Below the pieces are notes generated by a model. The model worked only from the letters and a program-made list of their open reading frames with translations, was not told the origin of the DNA and made no database searches. 64,000 bases of DNA from Drechmeria coniospora (Eukaryota; Ascomycota; Sordariomycetes; Hypocreales; Ophiocordycipitaceae). This document shows, piece after piece, positions 9,811 through 21,053 of the stretch. The stretch covers positions 9,459,222-9,523,221 of the forward strand of contig NC_054390.1 in assembly GCF_001625195.1 (NCBI RefSeq), in the 5' to 3' direction. The position numbers were made by a program, and so were the translations under genes. Numbering within the stretch: position 1 is the stretch's first letter; every line of letters starts with the position of its first letter.

Positions 9811-10593
9811 GAAATATAATGGAGAAAATCTGCCCTTCGTATCATCTTCCCCATGATAACCAAGGTAGTGGTTCAGTCGGTACCAAATCTAACCATCGTA
9901 TCCGTATCTTTGTATGGTTAACCCGTCACGGCCATAACCAGTCGGCTGGGGCATCGTTTCTCAGACGCGAGAAAAGGGGGGGCATCATACAATACGGCGA
10001 CAACGCAAGTCAGGGTGCGAGGCTTACCAGTATGATGAACTTCGTACGAATTTCGGCACCAAAAGCCCTAGGCTTACCGTCTCATCATGTACTTTGGTAA
10101 CATGACATGAGGATATATGAGCGATGTAAACTCAACCTCGTGAAGATAAGCCTTGGCGTTGCGGCGCGGCAACTCCCTCTGCTCTGCTTCATTGGTCCAT
10201 CACGGAACATGGTGACAGGATCCGGCAAACCCGGCACTGCCGCGTTGACGAGCTTCGGCTCGTTAAGGATGGCCTTGACAGGCGTAACTGGAGTCTCTCA
10301 CCTTGTCCACGTATCGGATGGATTCAAGCATGTCATTTCTACAAATCGTGTCACATGTACGAACTTGCCAACGATACTATTGCCACCTGCGTACTTGCAT
10401 GCATGGCGCTCACGTTTGCCATTCCCATTCAACTCCACGCATGGTAACTTGCCTTGACCGCAACCTCTTTAAGACAGTCGAAAGCTCTTGACATCTTTCT
10501 TCGCTTGCCGTCTCGGAGTCGTGAATAATCATCATTCCCTCTCTTCACGCATCCAATCAACGCGTCAACACCCTGCTCCAGACTCGCGCAATC
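9811..10593. other. Upstream region of the MACPF-like gene
   Basis: No supported gene. Base composition shifts from AT-rich repeat to GC-balanced unique sequence near 10100. 10480-10593 looks like a fungal 5' leader (CT-rich, CTTCACGCATCCAATCAACG) before the ATG at 10594. Confidence 0.45.
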
Positions 10594-12854
10594 ATGCGGC
10601 AAAACAACTGGCTGCTCAGGCTGGCCGTGCTCGCCACGTCAACTCTGTTAGCTCCGTTCGCTCAGGCAGGCGAGGATTTGGTCCCTTTTGATGATGAAAT
10701 GACCGAGGGCCAAGGGCAAGGATGCCTGCCTCACCAATACCCTCCAACATCTCCATGCTGACCAGCTCTTCCACATAGGTTCAACACGTTCCTTCGCCAG
10801 GGATGTATGCATAATGCTGTCGAAGTTTCAGAAGTCCCAAACCCTGGGCCCCCTGCCGTTGAAGTGGCATACTTTGCCGAAAAGATGACGAGCTATGAGT
10901 CTGTCACTTGTCTCGACTTCATGCAGATGGCCGTTTGGAGCGCTGATTTTTGAATCATTTGAAAACAGGAAATTTGTTGACTTGCTCGATATAAGCGCCG
11001 GGGGTAGCATCAAAGCTCTCAATAAAGGTGGTAGTTTCAGTGCCAAATTTCTCGATAAAAATGAGGTCAGCATCGTGCGCAACTCTGGCCACAACAATGA
11101 GCATGTCTGAGACCAAGTTACGATGCAGTTTGAGTCTAGTTTCTTGACGTATCTCGTCAAGGTAGACATTCGACGCCAGTCTACTCCCAAAAAGACCTTT
11201 AAACTGAACAACATCGGAATCCTAAACAACACCCAAACGACGTACTGCGACCGTTTCATTAGTGGTAAGGTTGACTCCTCCCTGCACCAGGGGAGTATGC
11301 CTAATATGCCGGCAGGCTTTGTCGAGGGAGGAGCTCTGTATGCCCGCGTCTCCATCATGACCTCCGACAAGACCAAACAACGAGAAGTTGAGCAAGCGTG
11401 AGTGTCAAGGCATCGATGACCGTATCCTCAGCATCGTGCTTATTTGCAAATGCAGCGCCGAAATCGCCTTTACTGCGTACGGGGCAGAAGTAGCCGTCAA
11501 TCAAAAGGTCAAATCCAACATGGAAAGAGTGCAAAAGAACACAAACATCAAGGTACACCTTCATTACGTGGGAACCCCTAGTGAAATGAAAGGCCCAGCC
11601 GTGGAGTCCAAGGACGATGAGCTTCTCCAAGTCAAGATGCGCGCCGATGCGTTTCTTGCCGATGCACAGAAGCATAACTGGAAGCGATTGTGGGTGTCTC
11701 CTCGCAGTGGCAAGATGATGATCGTCGAGACTTATATTGCCTAGCGCGCGGCTTGAACGGTATGACACTATTCAAGGGTTCAACAAATTCACGCCCATCG
11801 ACTACTCTGGAGCAATTGACCGGGTAAGTAAGCCGTTGTGAATGTAGTATGAATCCCTAGTGACCCAATTAGAGTTGGTCTGTGTTCCACGACTACCAAA
11901 GCTACCTCAGCGCCCAACATATGATTCGAAACAGTAAGCTGCATCATCATGACGACGTACAAGATATGGCTTTCTGACGTATATCTTGGCAAGTCCCGGC
12001 GGAGAAATACATCGGAGGTAGAGAGATAAGAGATCAGCTGGATGATCGTTCAAGCAATGCACTTGAGACCATTAGGAACTGGGTGAGTTGACATCAACGA
12101 GAATTACGATGCTGCCTCAATCTACATATCATGATGGCTAACCTTTCGAGCACAGGTCAGTAGTGTCAACGCAAATCCGAGCAGGGCAAAGACAAAGCCC
12201 CAAGTCGAAAACCCTTCCCGGTTCCAGGGAGAATTAGTTGTAGGAATATGTCCTTTTCATCATCTTCCGTGCAGGCAGTCCTGGGGTAAGCCTAGGCTAA
12301 TCGTTGTTGTACTCACGGAAACAGAGCACTGTCCAGACGACACGATACATTGGCCAGCGACTCTATCTGCGCAATGGCGGCACCACAGACAGTACGCTTC
12401 AACTCGGTCGAATCTCTCTTGCATCCAAAGCTAATGAAGTTGGCCTGATGTAGTCATCGACACGACGCTCAGGCCGCGGGCAAAACAGCTCTTTGTCATC
12501 GACGCCTATGACTTTCCCAAGATCCCCGGAACTGCCAACCTCATTTTTGCCGGCAAGTCCAACGGCGATCAGTATGAAGTCGTCATCGGGCGCGAAAAAA
12601 CCCCCGGCTATGAAACCCTGCGCGAGCTCTGGGTGTTTCAAAAGCCCATCCGCGGCGTCGTCGACATGGCAGTCACTGTCACGGTGATTCCGGATGGACC
12701 CATCATTACGCTGGATTACAAAAACCCGGAAAGGATATTTGTGCCGGTCCGCCGAGCACTGCCGACGACCCAAATGTCGCGATTTTTTCGGCGGCAAGAC
12801 TTGACGCTTTTCTCCTTTTATGTCAATCCTGTCTTGGCGAAGGCTCCTGCCTAA
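10594..12854 (+). CDS. Secreted MACPF-domain (perforin-like) protein, multi-exon; model approximate
   Basis: At least eight exons. The ATG at 10594 opens a hydrophobic signal-like segment. Well-supported introns are 11066-11128, 11265-11315 (length divisible by three), 11398-11455 and about 11692-11744; the first and the later introns (about 10680-10779, 11824-11872 and several before 12390) are uncertain. The last exon ends at the TAA at 12854. The core block around 11250-11375 (CDRFISG, then FVEGGALYARVS) resembles the conserved MACPF segment with its paired glycines, and the exon from 11456 reads as the following helix/hairpin region. The C-terminal 130 residues are beta-rich. MACPF proteins oligomerise into membrane pores, and the fungal ones commonly act with an aegerolysin. 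The position between two aegerolysins supports this call. No certain inactivating lesion was found, but the 5' exons could hide one. Confidence 0.6.
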
Positions 12855-13399
12855 CAGTGTCCAGAATGCTGGCAAGATTTGCTTTCTTGGTGCCCTAAAA
12901 CACGCTCACAGCCTGCGCTTTGTCCTTGGAGGCCTTGGTCTGGGTTGAGTGGGTGGCAGGATGGCTGCTTGCCGAGTGATGGAGCGTGGTTGGGACATGT
13001 AAAGGGAGACTGGGCTATTTCCAGCCACAGACGAATGTAGCAGCAGTGCAAGGCCATTATGGAGAGTCAACACTAGTCCTAGGTGCATTGCTGACGCGTT
13101 GTCATGCTTCCATTTCTTCCTGCCATGATTCCTCGTCTATTGTAGCCTTAGCATGATAAGTTGGTTCTAGCTCAACCTCAACTATTTCCATTCTTTTGAC
13201 GTTGGAGTCACGTCGGTCGATTCAAGCAGCTCAACCTGATTTTCAATTCGATAGCCTCAGATCCACCACGATGGCTTCCGCATTGTCATCTGTTCGAAAC
13301 AGTTCAGAATGACAAGTGGCTTAGCCCTGCAAGAGGCACGGAACCCGGTACACTTTCATACCTGCTGATCTGCTTCAATACTAATATTACTACACGAGA
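12855..13399. other. Intergenic after the MACPF-like gene
   Basis: 545 bp of unique sequence with no supported gene; duplicated block B begins near 13400. Confidence 0.5.
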
Positions 13400-13514
13400 T
13401 TCTTGATGTACTCCATACCGTATTATTTCATTCACCACGTTTGATTAACTATACACCACAGGTTGAATCAACTGTGTCTGCGCAATCAACCGTGGAATGA
13501 CCGTAATTTCGGTC

Positions 13515-13690
13515 ACGTTAAGTATACGAACCACGTTAAACATACGTCATACGCTAAATATACGACATGAGTTAAGTATACGACATATTAATACAGTAAT
13601 ATACGGCACACGTTAAATATAGGTCATACGCGAAATATACGACATGAGTCAAATATACGACATTTTAACATACGACCTATTGTAGTGGGT
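13515..13690 (+). repeat. Degenerate TATACGACATGAGTTAA array upstream of aegerolysin 2
   Basis: About nine copies of a 15-19 bp word (TATACGACATGAGTTAAG and variants), equivalent to 6506-6640. The arrays have diverged in copy order as well as sequence, which suggests independent expansion after the block duplication. Confidence 0.65.
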
Positions 13691-14139
13691 TGTGGGGTAA
13701 AAGGCATCACGAGTCGAGGGGCGGGGAATACCAAACAAATTGCGGCATCCCGGCATTAATTCTAGCCATACATATGTAGTTAATTATGATAATTATGGAG
13801 AGCAGTCGGGTAGATACCGTAGATAAGGTAGATGGTTATGTACTTATGACATTTTAAAAACGGTTAATACGGGTGAAAATTGCAAGGGGATGTCGATAAC
13901 GACTATATTGTACCGATCCTATTTGGCCTTGTCCACTGTGTACCGTGAGAATAACAGCGGCGAAGATAACAAACCCGTACGGATCGCGGTGAAGGGATAA
14001 TCACACGCTCAAGTGTATCTATTTGTGGACAACCTACTTGTATTGTTTCGGCATAATCAGCCGGCCTCGATGAATGCGTAGGGTGTCCTTTGTATTTATA
14101 TTTGCACCCGCGTCCCAATCTTGCGCACATCGTATCTGT

Positions 14140-14146
14140 TATAAAG
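14140..14146 (+). promoter_or_regulatory. TATA box of aegerolysin 2
   Basis: TATAAAG followed by TGCATGCCTTGCACC lies 114 bp before the ATG, matching the promoter core of the first copy. Confidence 0.6.
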
Positions 14147-14259
14147 TGCATGCCTTGCACCACCGTAATATTTTGGAACTGGTTTTCTTTTGCTGCCATT
14201 GTTATTACCGAGTCTCAACAACTTGCTTGCCACAAGGTTCTTTTATTCCAATCTCAATC

Positions 14260-14746
14260 ATGGCATACGCCCAGTGGATCATTGTCACCATTGTCAACGC
14301 CATAAAGCCTGGCAAGGACATCAAAGTTAAGAATGCCGAGCTCAACTGGTACGTCGAGACTCTCTCTCTTGTTCACCCTAAACCTTTGACTTGAAGCTGC
14401 TTTTCGTTAACTAGGCTCTAGGGGCAAGTTCTGGGAAGGCCACGATAAGGACAATGAGATATCAGCGACAGGTGTGAATAGTATCGTCGTCGCCCCGGGT
14501 ACCATCGAAATGGTCAAATCGTGCGGGCGCTCCGATGCCTCCTCAGGCACGGAGGGCAGATTTGACCTTTACGACAGCAACGACAAGAAGATTTGCCAAG
14601 TCTCCTGGGACTGTCCCTGGGGCTCAAAGTCGAACAGTTTTGACGTACACGTCGACGATAGCGCTACGTACCATGTGATGAATTCATCATACATCGCTAG
14701 AAGCGGAGCCATTGGCGCAGTGCACATTGTCATCCGGGATAGTTAA
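14260..14746 (+). CDS. Aegerolysin family protein 2 (paralogue)
   Basis: Two exons, 14260-14348 and 14422-14746, encode 137 aa, the same exon sizes as paralogue 1 (89 and 325 nt). The 73-bp intron splits the same Trp codon. The family blocks CGRSDASSGTEG and VSWDCPWGSKSN are kept. The segment after residue 30 and the last third differ clearly from paralogue 1, while the CGRSD and DCPWG cores are nearly identical. This fits constraint on the fold with change in surface positions. There is no signal peptide and the frame is intact. It lies 1.4 kb downstream of the MACPF-like gene, on the same strand. Confidence 0.92.
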
Positions 14747-15523
14747 GTTGGACGTCCCCTGATTAGAACGGCTATTCATGCAAGGATGGTTCCGTCATGT
14801 ACCTATGGTGTATATACATTTCATCGCCCTGCATAGATTTTGTTTGTCTGAATCCCAAATTCATCATTGTCCCTGATCATATCGTGACTGACTGAACGAC
14901 CACGGTGAAGCCTGCGATTCCCGAGTTGCCGCCAGGAAGTCCTATCGCGTAGCATGAGGACAAGATCCCTGAGCGTGTCGGTCCATTCTTATTGCGCCTA
15001 ATAGACATGTGCTAGTGCTGGCGCTTGAGCCAGCTTTGTCTTCAAAAACAGACTCGTCCAAGTGTGTACAGCTCCAGCAACGACAATATATTGATACCTG
15101 TGCCATAGGTCCATTTTCCTCGCACGTTTTAAGATGCCAACTATGCCTAGGGTTATTATTGAGCAGTGGATTTGATACTACTTGTACTGGTGGTACAGTT
15201 GTATGATGCGTAAGTTATGCAAGTTGAGTGGAAAGGAAGTACTCCAGTCATGGAGGCCTTTGTCGACCGCGTTTGATGAGCTGTGAAGCCTTGGTTGGGG
15301 CGCCTCCTCGGGCCGGCACGAGCATGATTGCGCCGCCTCTATACACAATAGGCCGCTTTACTCCGTACAAGGATTATCATTACCGAAACAGGCACAACGA
15401 TGGCCCAGACAACCTTGGCCAGGAGCCTGGTGTTAGGGGTTACACCCCGTATGTTTACTTGGGCGCTGCCCAAGCAACGGCTCGCGGCGATGAAGGCGGC
15501 CCCCTACATGAGCGAGGGCGCAC

Positions 15524-15612
15524 ATCACGTGCGATGCCGCTAAGTCACGTGCGCTAGCGCGCCCAAAGCAAGGGAGCCCTATCACGTGCGATGCCGCTAA
15601 GTCACGTGCGCT
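15524..15612 (+). promoter_or_regulatory. Direct repeat of a 32-bp module with paired CACGTG E-boxes
   Basis: The 32-bp unit (ATCACGTGCGATGCCGCTAA, then GTCACGTGCGCT) occurs at 15524-15555 and 15581-15612 without mismatch. It gives four CACGTG palindromes at 15526, 15546, 15583 and 15603, spaced 20, 37 and 20 bp apart. TATAAGA follows near 15626. CACGTG is the classic site for fungal bHLH and some bZIP regulators. No intact gene follows directly. Confidence 0.65.
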
Positions 15613-15910
15613 GGGGCGCACAAGGGTATAAGAACACGGTTGATATTTGTACATTAGCATTAGTGGAGGAGACATGGATCGTTGAATATCACAGATACGT
15701 GCCCCTAGCAGGATGCATAGCCAACTGCATGACATTAATCACTATTACGTAGAATTTGAAGCCAGACAATGGTTGGCCCGGATCCTGGCACTAACAGATT
15801 GGACCACACAGCCTGGGTATACGGCGAATATTACAATGCCACACTCGTCGTAGCCGTAACGGACGGGTTTGTTACATCTCTCCAAACGGGCCCATCCATT
15901 ACAGCTGCCC

Positions 15911-16155
15911 TCTCTCTCTCTATATATATATATGTATAGCAATATATATATATATATACATATGTATAGCAATATATATATATATATACATATGTATAGC
16001 AATATATATGTATATATATATGTATAGCAATATATATGTATATATATATGTATAGCAATATATATGTATTTATATATGTATAGCAACATATATATATATA
16101 TGTGTGTGTGTAGCAATATATATATATATACATAAATAAATATATATATATATGC
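15911..16155 (+). repeat. TA-rich microsatellite/minisatellite
   Basis: About seven units of ATGTATAGCAATATATATAT with variable TA runs. It is low-complexity sequence with no coding meaning; the long minus-strand frame over it ([13 protein letters not shown] peptide) is an artefact. Confidence 0.9.
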
Positions 16156-16344
16156 TCCCTGCCGTTCCCTTCTCCTTACAATCGAATACCGACAGCTCCC
16201 AACGATGCAAAGCAGACGCTTGTGCTTTGCTTTCTCTCCCACCAAGGGGCAATCGCACCGAGCCTGACGATGCCGGCTGCCGTTCTTGCACCTTTCCACC
16301 CTTCGTGACGACGACTTGGACCGAATTAATTCGGTTCATACCAT

Positions 16345-16936
16345 TTATACTCCCAGGTGAGGTTCTGGACCAGAGTCCTTTAGCTTCGTGGACTTATTCA
16401 CCTCAGGCCAAGCAAACCAAGCGCGTCGGATATCCGGTACACTATCGTACGTGTCAATGCGATGCAGCCTAGAGATTGCTCCAGGTTGTAGGGCTCGAAT
16501 ACTCACTACCAGAGCACCATGGAGCCGGTTGTTTCGCCGACAAAACTCCACGAGACGGAGAAATTGCCGCCGGGGTCGCATGGCTTGTAAAAGGATGCAT
16601 CCTTGGCCTCGCGTGTCACGTTCACTTGCAGGAAAAACCATTCCGGTTCGTATCCTTCACTGTTGATTTGAAAGCTCATGGATATCTTCTTTTCTTTGGT
16701 AAAGTCTGAAAGCGTCACTCTTAGCCAGAAAGTCATCATGTCTGCCCAAAGTCACACGAACCCCTCGTAACATTCCGGAGCTGCCAGTTCGGAGCATTGG
16801 CGATATTCTTCAGCTTCACTTGACCGGGAGTTTCGATGGTGGAAGTCATGGGAGCTTCGACGGTGGAAGTCCTGCCCTTGCAACATTGGCAAAAATGGCC
16901 GAATGCGAGCGCGACGAAGAGTATAATGTGTCTCAT
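16345..16936 (-). CDS. Small secreted protein of unknown family (three exons)
   Basis: Exons on the minus strand are 16936-16762, 16705-16510 and 16468-16345, giving 164 aa. Introns of 56 bp and 41 bp restore one continuous frame. Their acceptors are TTTCAG and CTCTAG; the donors GTTCGT and GTAGTG are not strong. MRHIILFVALAFGHFCQCC looks like a signal peptide. The mature part has blocks ISMSFQINSEG, WFFLQVNVT and CDPGGNFSVSW, two possible N-glycosylation sites (NVT, NFS) and few cysteines. I do not recognise the family. Size and secretion would fit an effector-like or cell-surface protein. The second intron is at the short end for fungi, so the last exon is the least certain part. Confidence 0.6.
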
Positions 16937-17905
16937 TTTTCCGTTTCAAGAATGCTGAAGAGAGTATTTGTTGGTCCATGTGGGCGACTCTTTGGCAAAT
17001 GGACCAGCACATTATATCCAAGTCACCGTCGCAGGTTGGCGTCCGTCAACACCTGTTGGTTGTGAGCGAAGCCTTCGGAGGCCGTTTGATATGGCATCTG
17101 CGGTAGCCACTGCCGCCCGCGATTCGCCTTGGGCACCACCCAGATATTTGCCTTCCTTTGAGGCATTGTGTCTGGCCGACTTGCCACTTGACGCGCAATA
17201 ATGACTGGCGAGTGTCGGGTTGAGGTGTGTGGTGAATCGTGGCCTCTGATTGGTTCGCTCCGCTAACGTGATGACCTCTCGACGAGGCGACACGCCAGGG
17301 TTCATCCTTCGTTTTGTCAACCGCCAAACGGCATCTCAACCAACCACTGTGCCAGCTGCCGCCCTTACCAGTTTTCACCCTCCCCTGGCCCGCGATGCAT
17401 GCATCCTTGTGGCTGCATACGGCCAAACGCTCACGGCTCATTGGTCGTGCGAGCCTGTGTCTGCCACCCATGTCCTGGGTGCGGACACAGGACGGCCAGC
17501 AGGCTGCCTCGACGCCGCCCATAAGCGCCTGAAAAGATGATGCTGACGACGTTGGTTGCAGCTGTGGCACCGAACCATGCTTGCACGGAAGTGCACGAAT
17601 AAATGCATCTACAGTGCGCTGGCCGATGGTGCCTTGTTGCCTCTCGTTTCGGCAAGCACCCGTCCCCCATCATCGGGGCGTCTCGATTCATAGCACCACA
17701 AGACTGTGCCTCAGTTCGCTCGTCTCGCCCCGTTGGCGTCTGAATTTTTGTCGACCTTTGACGCAATCCAAACTTGGATTCTTCTCCCCCCAAAGTGACG
17801 GAGCGAGCAAGGCAGAAATCTGTCATGTGAGACGTTGGGCCTGTTCATGTTGGCCATCCCCTCCTTCACTCCGTTTGCACTTTGCCACCACCGGTCGAGG
17901 GAAAC
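16937..17905. other. Divergent intergenic region
   Basis: This 969 bp separates the divergently transcribed small secreted protein and membrane protein genes. No supported gene; several frames overlap but none has recognisable content. Confidence 0.5.
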
Positions 17906-19587
17906 ATGTCTTCATCGTCATGCTCTGTTGCCGTACTTTTCCTTGCCATCGCACGCGTTCTCTTCGCCCTCCAGGTGACTCCAGGTTCGCCCTGTGCCCT
18001 TCGTTGCCTGGATTTTCCCACCGGCGATGAGTTCAAGGCCTCCGATTCGAATACAAACACGAGCGACATCGCCTGCCAAGACCGCGAGTTTCTGACGACG
18101 GACAAGGGAATCAAGTTTAAAACTTGTCTCGAATGTCTTGAAACCAGCAGCAAGGTCGACGGCGGCGAGTCGGATCTCAAATGGTACATCTGTAAGTTGC
18201 GCCTGCTGATCAGGAAAGCAAGTATCGTGACCGCCATCATCTAACCAACCCTCCCAGACAGCTTGCGATATAGCCTCGGAACTTGCCTCTTTGGGCAACC
18301 ACAACCACCGCCGAACTTCACCTTGGATTCGGCATGCAACATCGACAAGGCATGTAGGCCGTTACGGACCCCGCTGACGGCCGACCGTCTTCTACCAGTG
18401 TCGAACGGCGCCTTTGACTATTGCACGGCAAATGACGGACTCTTCATGGGACCAAACCTCACACCATGTATCCTCTGCCTCCAAGTGACCGAAGGCCAGG
18501 CGTATCTCTCCAACTGTACGAGCACCACCTGCCACGGCATCCCTCGAAACCCATCCCTGGCGCTGGCTAACATGTACTAGTCTTGGCAGCTCTCGAAGCT
18601 GGCTGTCGACAGAATCCCCAAGATGGCAGCATTCTCCGTCTCCGTGGCAGCGTCTTCGCTACCAAGCCCCTTACCATGGGCGAGCCGACAGCCGACCACG
18701 AGCAAGGCGGTCGAGGTGAGTTTACTCCGAGCGCCATCGCCGGCATTGTCATTGGCGTCGTCATCATTTCCTCGGCAGCTGTTGCCTTGTGCACCATTCA
18801 CCTCTGTCGCAAGAGGTGGCGCGGTACGTGGGATGGTTCTCGATACTATAAATTCCATGCCACTCCTCACGTCTCGTACCCTACTGCTGGACGTGTGGAC
18901 CGACCACAAGCAAATGACGGCGACTCCAGCAATAACCCCCCCGGCGAAAAAGCGTCCCCTTACACCGTGTTTGATAATTACTATGAGAGAGTGGGAATCG
19001 ACAGGAGTGACCAAGGTGGTAGCTCCCGCAATGCCACCGGCCCCGAGCCTTCAGGCAGCACCATACCGACACACCAAGCATATAACCCTCCAACCTCGTC
19101 CAGGACGGCGAATCAAGCAAACTTGCACCCCCCTGTGGCAACCCCAGCTCCCGTGCACAATGAGCCGAGGACCAACACACCGGATTCCTTCGCCGTCCAA
19201 GCCTATCTCAATGCGGCGGAAGACTCGGCCCGAATCTCACCCCGACAACCTCCTGGTCCGACTGCAAAATCCGCGTCGCAAGACGGAAAGTTTGCCAAAC
19301 TTTGCTCCCTCATTCCCCCCTCTCTCCGTAAACTCCAAGCACCACATCGGGACCAGAATCCGCCACTGCCAGGGGAGATTGCGACTCCCGGCGGTGTGCA
19401 TCGAGGACACGAGATGCAAGTCTCGCACCCAGTCATGCAGGACGACCCAGCGTTCCACAATGGACAAATTGGGGCAACTTGGTCTGCCCGCCGCGAACGT
19501 CCTGCGCCCCTGCGGCAACCGAGCTGTGGGGACGACAAATACATCGAGGTTCCCTTGCGCAGTGGCAAGAGTGATTTATATGGATAA
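17906..19587 (+). CDS. Cys-rich single-pass membrane protein (paralogue of 50547-51861)
   Basis: Exons 17906-18191, 18258-18515 and 18581-19587 give 516 aa. A signal peptide (VAVLFLAIARVLFALQ) is followed by a Cys-rich ectodomain: SPCALRC, ACQDREF, CLECLETS, SLGTC, YCTANDG, CILCLQ and LEAGCRQNP. One membrane segment (AIAGIVIGVVIISSAAVALCTIHL) near residue 245 precedes a basic stop-transfer (CRKRW). A Pro-, Ser- and Thr-rich cytoplasmic tail of about 250 residues is probably disordered. The second gene at 50547 has the same three-exon structure, phases and Cys pattern. Such proteins occur widely in filamentous ascomycetes with no assigned role; a wall-sensor-like function is only a guess from the layout. 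The ATG at 17906 is the first before the signal peptide. Confidence 0.8.
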
Positions 19588-19872
19588 TAATGACTGGATA
19601 GTGCCACACACGCAGATGGACTAGGTCGTGACGATGCAACGTGATGAAGCAAGCAAACTTGGACAGCCTCGATGGTTAAACATGCACTCATGAACTGCAA
19701 TGCATGGACGGCGTTCTGGGCGGCGTTGGAGCAGTCGACAAGAAATCGGATAGCGTCCTTGAACAGGGGAACGAGACTGTTCGGCTTATTGGTTTCGCGA
19801 GGTATTTCATCGTTTATTCTCTGCAGTACAAGTACAAAGTAATGCAAACCAAGTCTGCCATGTGCCATTGAA

Positions 19873-21053
19873 TCATCCCAGTCGCTTACCAGCACCTCTT
19901 GCCCGCCAATTGTCCGCGACGGCTGAACCCGAACCAGAAGGCGCGACGTCATACGGAGAACGAAGACCGAGAGCCACTGCAAGACGGTGATGCACAGCTA
20001 CAAAACCACCGACGACCGTGGTCAGAAAGGCAGGCGTGGGCAGTAGGTTTTTCCCGCCACCATACTGGGGCCAAATCGTGGTCAAAAAGTCAAACAAATG
20101 AGCGGCGAGAAGGCCGTGAATCTGCAACAGCAAGTTCATGGCGCCGCCGGGAAAGAGGAGGTTCATCAGGAGCATGACGTATGGGGCCATCTGGGCAGGT
20201 ATGGTGACGACCATGTAGTTGGCTTTCATGCCGCGCTGTTCCTGCGTCGTCGTGTAGCACATGGCCACAATCAAGGCCGAGAGAAAGCTGGTGAAGCCAA
20301 AGCCGGAGAGGTAGATCAACGTCTGAGGCTGCCGTCAGCTTCGCTTCGGCACAGAATCCAAAGGCATCGGGGAACGCGGGAAATAATGTAGGGAGCTAAA
20401 AAACCACCCGAGTGAATGAAGCATCACACGGGCCATCCATATAGACATCCCACCATGCCTACACCGCGAACCGACCCGGAATGCGAATGATGGGTCGGAC
20501 GAAGTGTAGGGGTACTCTCCCTCATTTCCAGGAACCGTGATAGTAGTGGAGGCATAACACTACCCGGGCAGATATGATGAGGGGTTCGGGAAGTTGCTTC
20601 GAAAAATGCACAAGGACGGACGGGCACGGGGACAGGTCGGCCAATGCAAACCCAGGCTGAGCTTACCATGATGGTTCCGCCGACAAACATCAGGTACCAG
20701 ATCATGTCCTCCTTTCGGGGGAATCGCGGGTTGTTCACCTCGAGCTGGCTCATGTACGAGTAGAGAAAATACGGGTCGAGAAGCAGGCCCATCTTGGGTC
20801 CTGTGATGAGAAACGACGTTATGAAACGCCATATCTGAGGCGGTATCATCCACAGGTACCGCGGGTACCAGACGAACCACCATCCTGGAACCAGTCCCAG
20901 GTGGATGCAGATGGAGAGGGCAAACGCAGCCGTCGCGGCAGTTCTGTACGCGATGCATTAGCATGGGTCGTCTGGTAAGGTGGCCGGGAGGAAGGTTCCA
21001 TACCGAGCCATGGCTGGCAGCTGCCAGTAGCTGTCCATGGACAGGTCGGCCAT
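19873..21053 (-). CDS. Derlin (Der1-like) ER membrane protein
   Basis: Exons 21053-21004, 20943-20667 and 20322-19873 give 258 aa. Derlins are rhomboid-like pseudoproteases of the ER membrane that help retrotranslocate misfolded proteins in ERAD. The N-terminus has MDSYWQLPAMAR, then a helix, then PPQIWRFITSFLITGP, which carries the conserved WR motif. Several further hydrophobic segments follow (LIYLSGFGFTSFLSALIVAM, YVMLLMNLLFP). Length fits the family (about 210-340 aa). There is no catalytic Ser-His pair, as expected. The second intron is 344 bp, unusually long for this window, with CTGAC and CCTCAG at its end. Whether it is DER1 or DFM1 cannot be settled here; the short tail after the last helix has no clear SHP box. 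Confidence 0.88.

Larger units (their letters stand above)
13400..15905 (+). repeat. Segmental duplication block B, carrying aegerolysin gene 2
   Basis: Block B is the direct-repeat partner of 6400-8345, with the same element order. The matching tail (CCCTAGCAGGATGCATAGCC onward) resumes at about 15703, after an interruption of roughly 720 bp (about 14915-15635) that includes the E-box repeat pair. The block ends at ACAGCTGCC, where block A continues into GTTGGAACATGCG and block B changes to a TA microsatellite. Confidence 0.8.
14747..16344. other. Gene-free interval after aegerolysin 2
   Basis: The interval contains the interruption in block B, the E-box repeat pair, a TATA-like TATAAGA near 15626, and a long TA-rich microsatellite. 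The short open frames are repeat-derived. Confidence 0.55.

Noticed and set aside
10107..10457. 116-codon frame upstream of the MACPF-like gene
   Set aside because: No signal peptide, domain or splice continuation; it lies in the likely promoter region.
15745..16299. Minus-strand frame rich in Tyr, Ile and Cys over the TA repeat
   Set aside because: It is a direct translation of a microsatellite and therefore not a protein.
18623..19624. 333-codon frame overlapping exon 3 of the first Cys-rich membrane protein
   Set aside because: It lacks the membrane helix and Cys pattern shared with the 50547 paralogue; the other frame carries them and joins correctly to exons 1 and 2.
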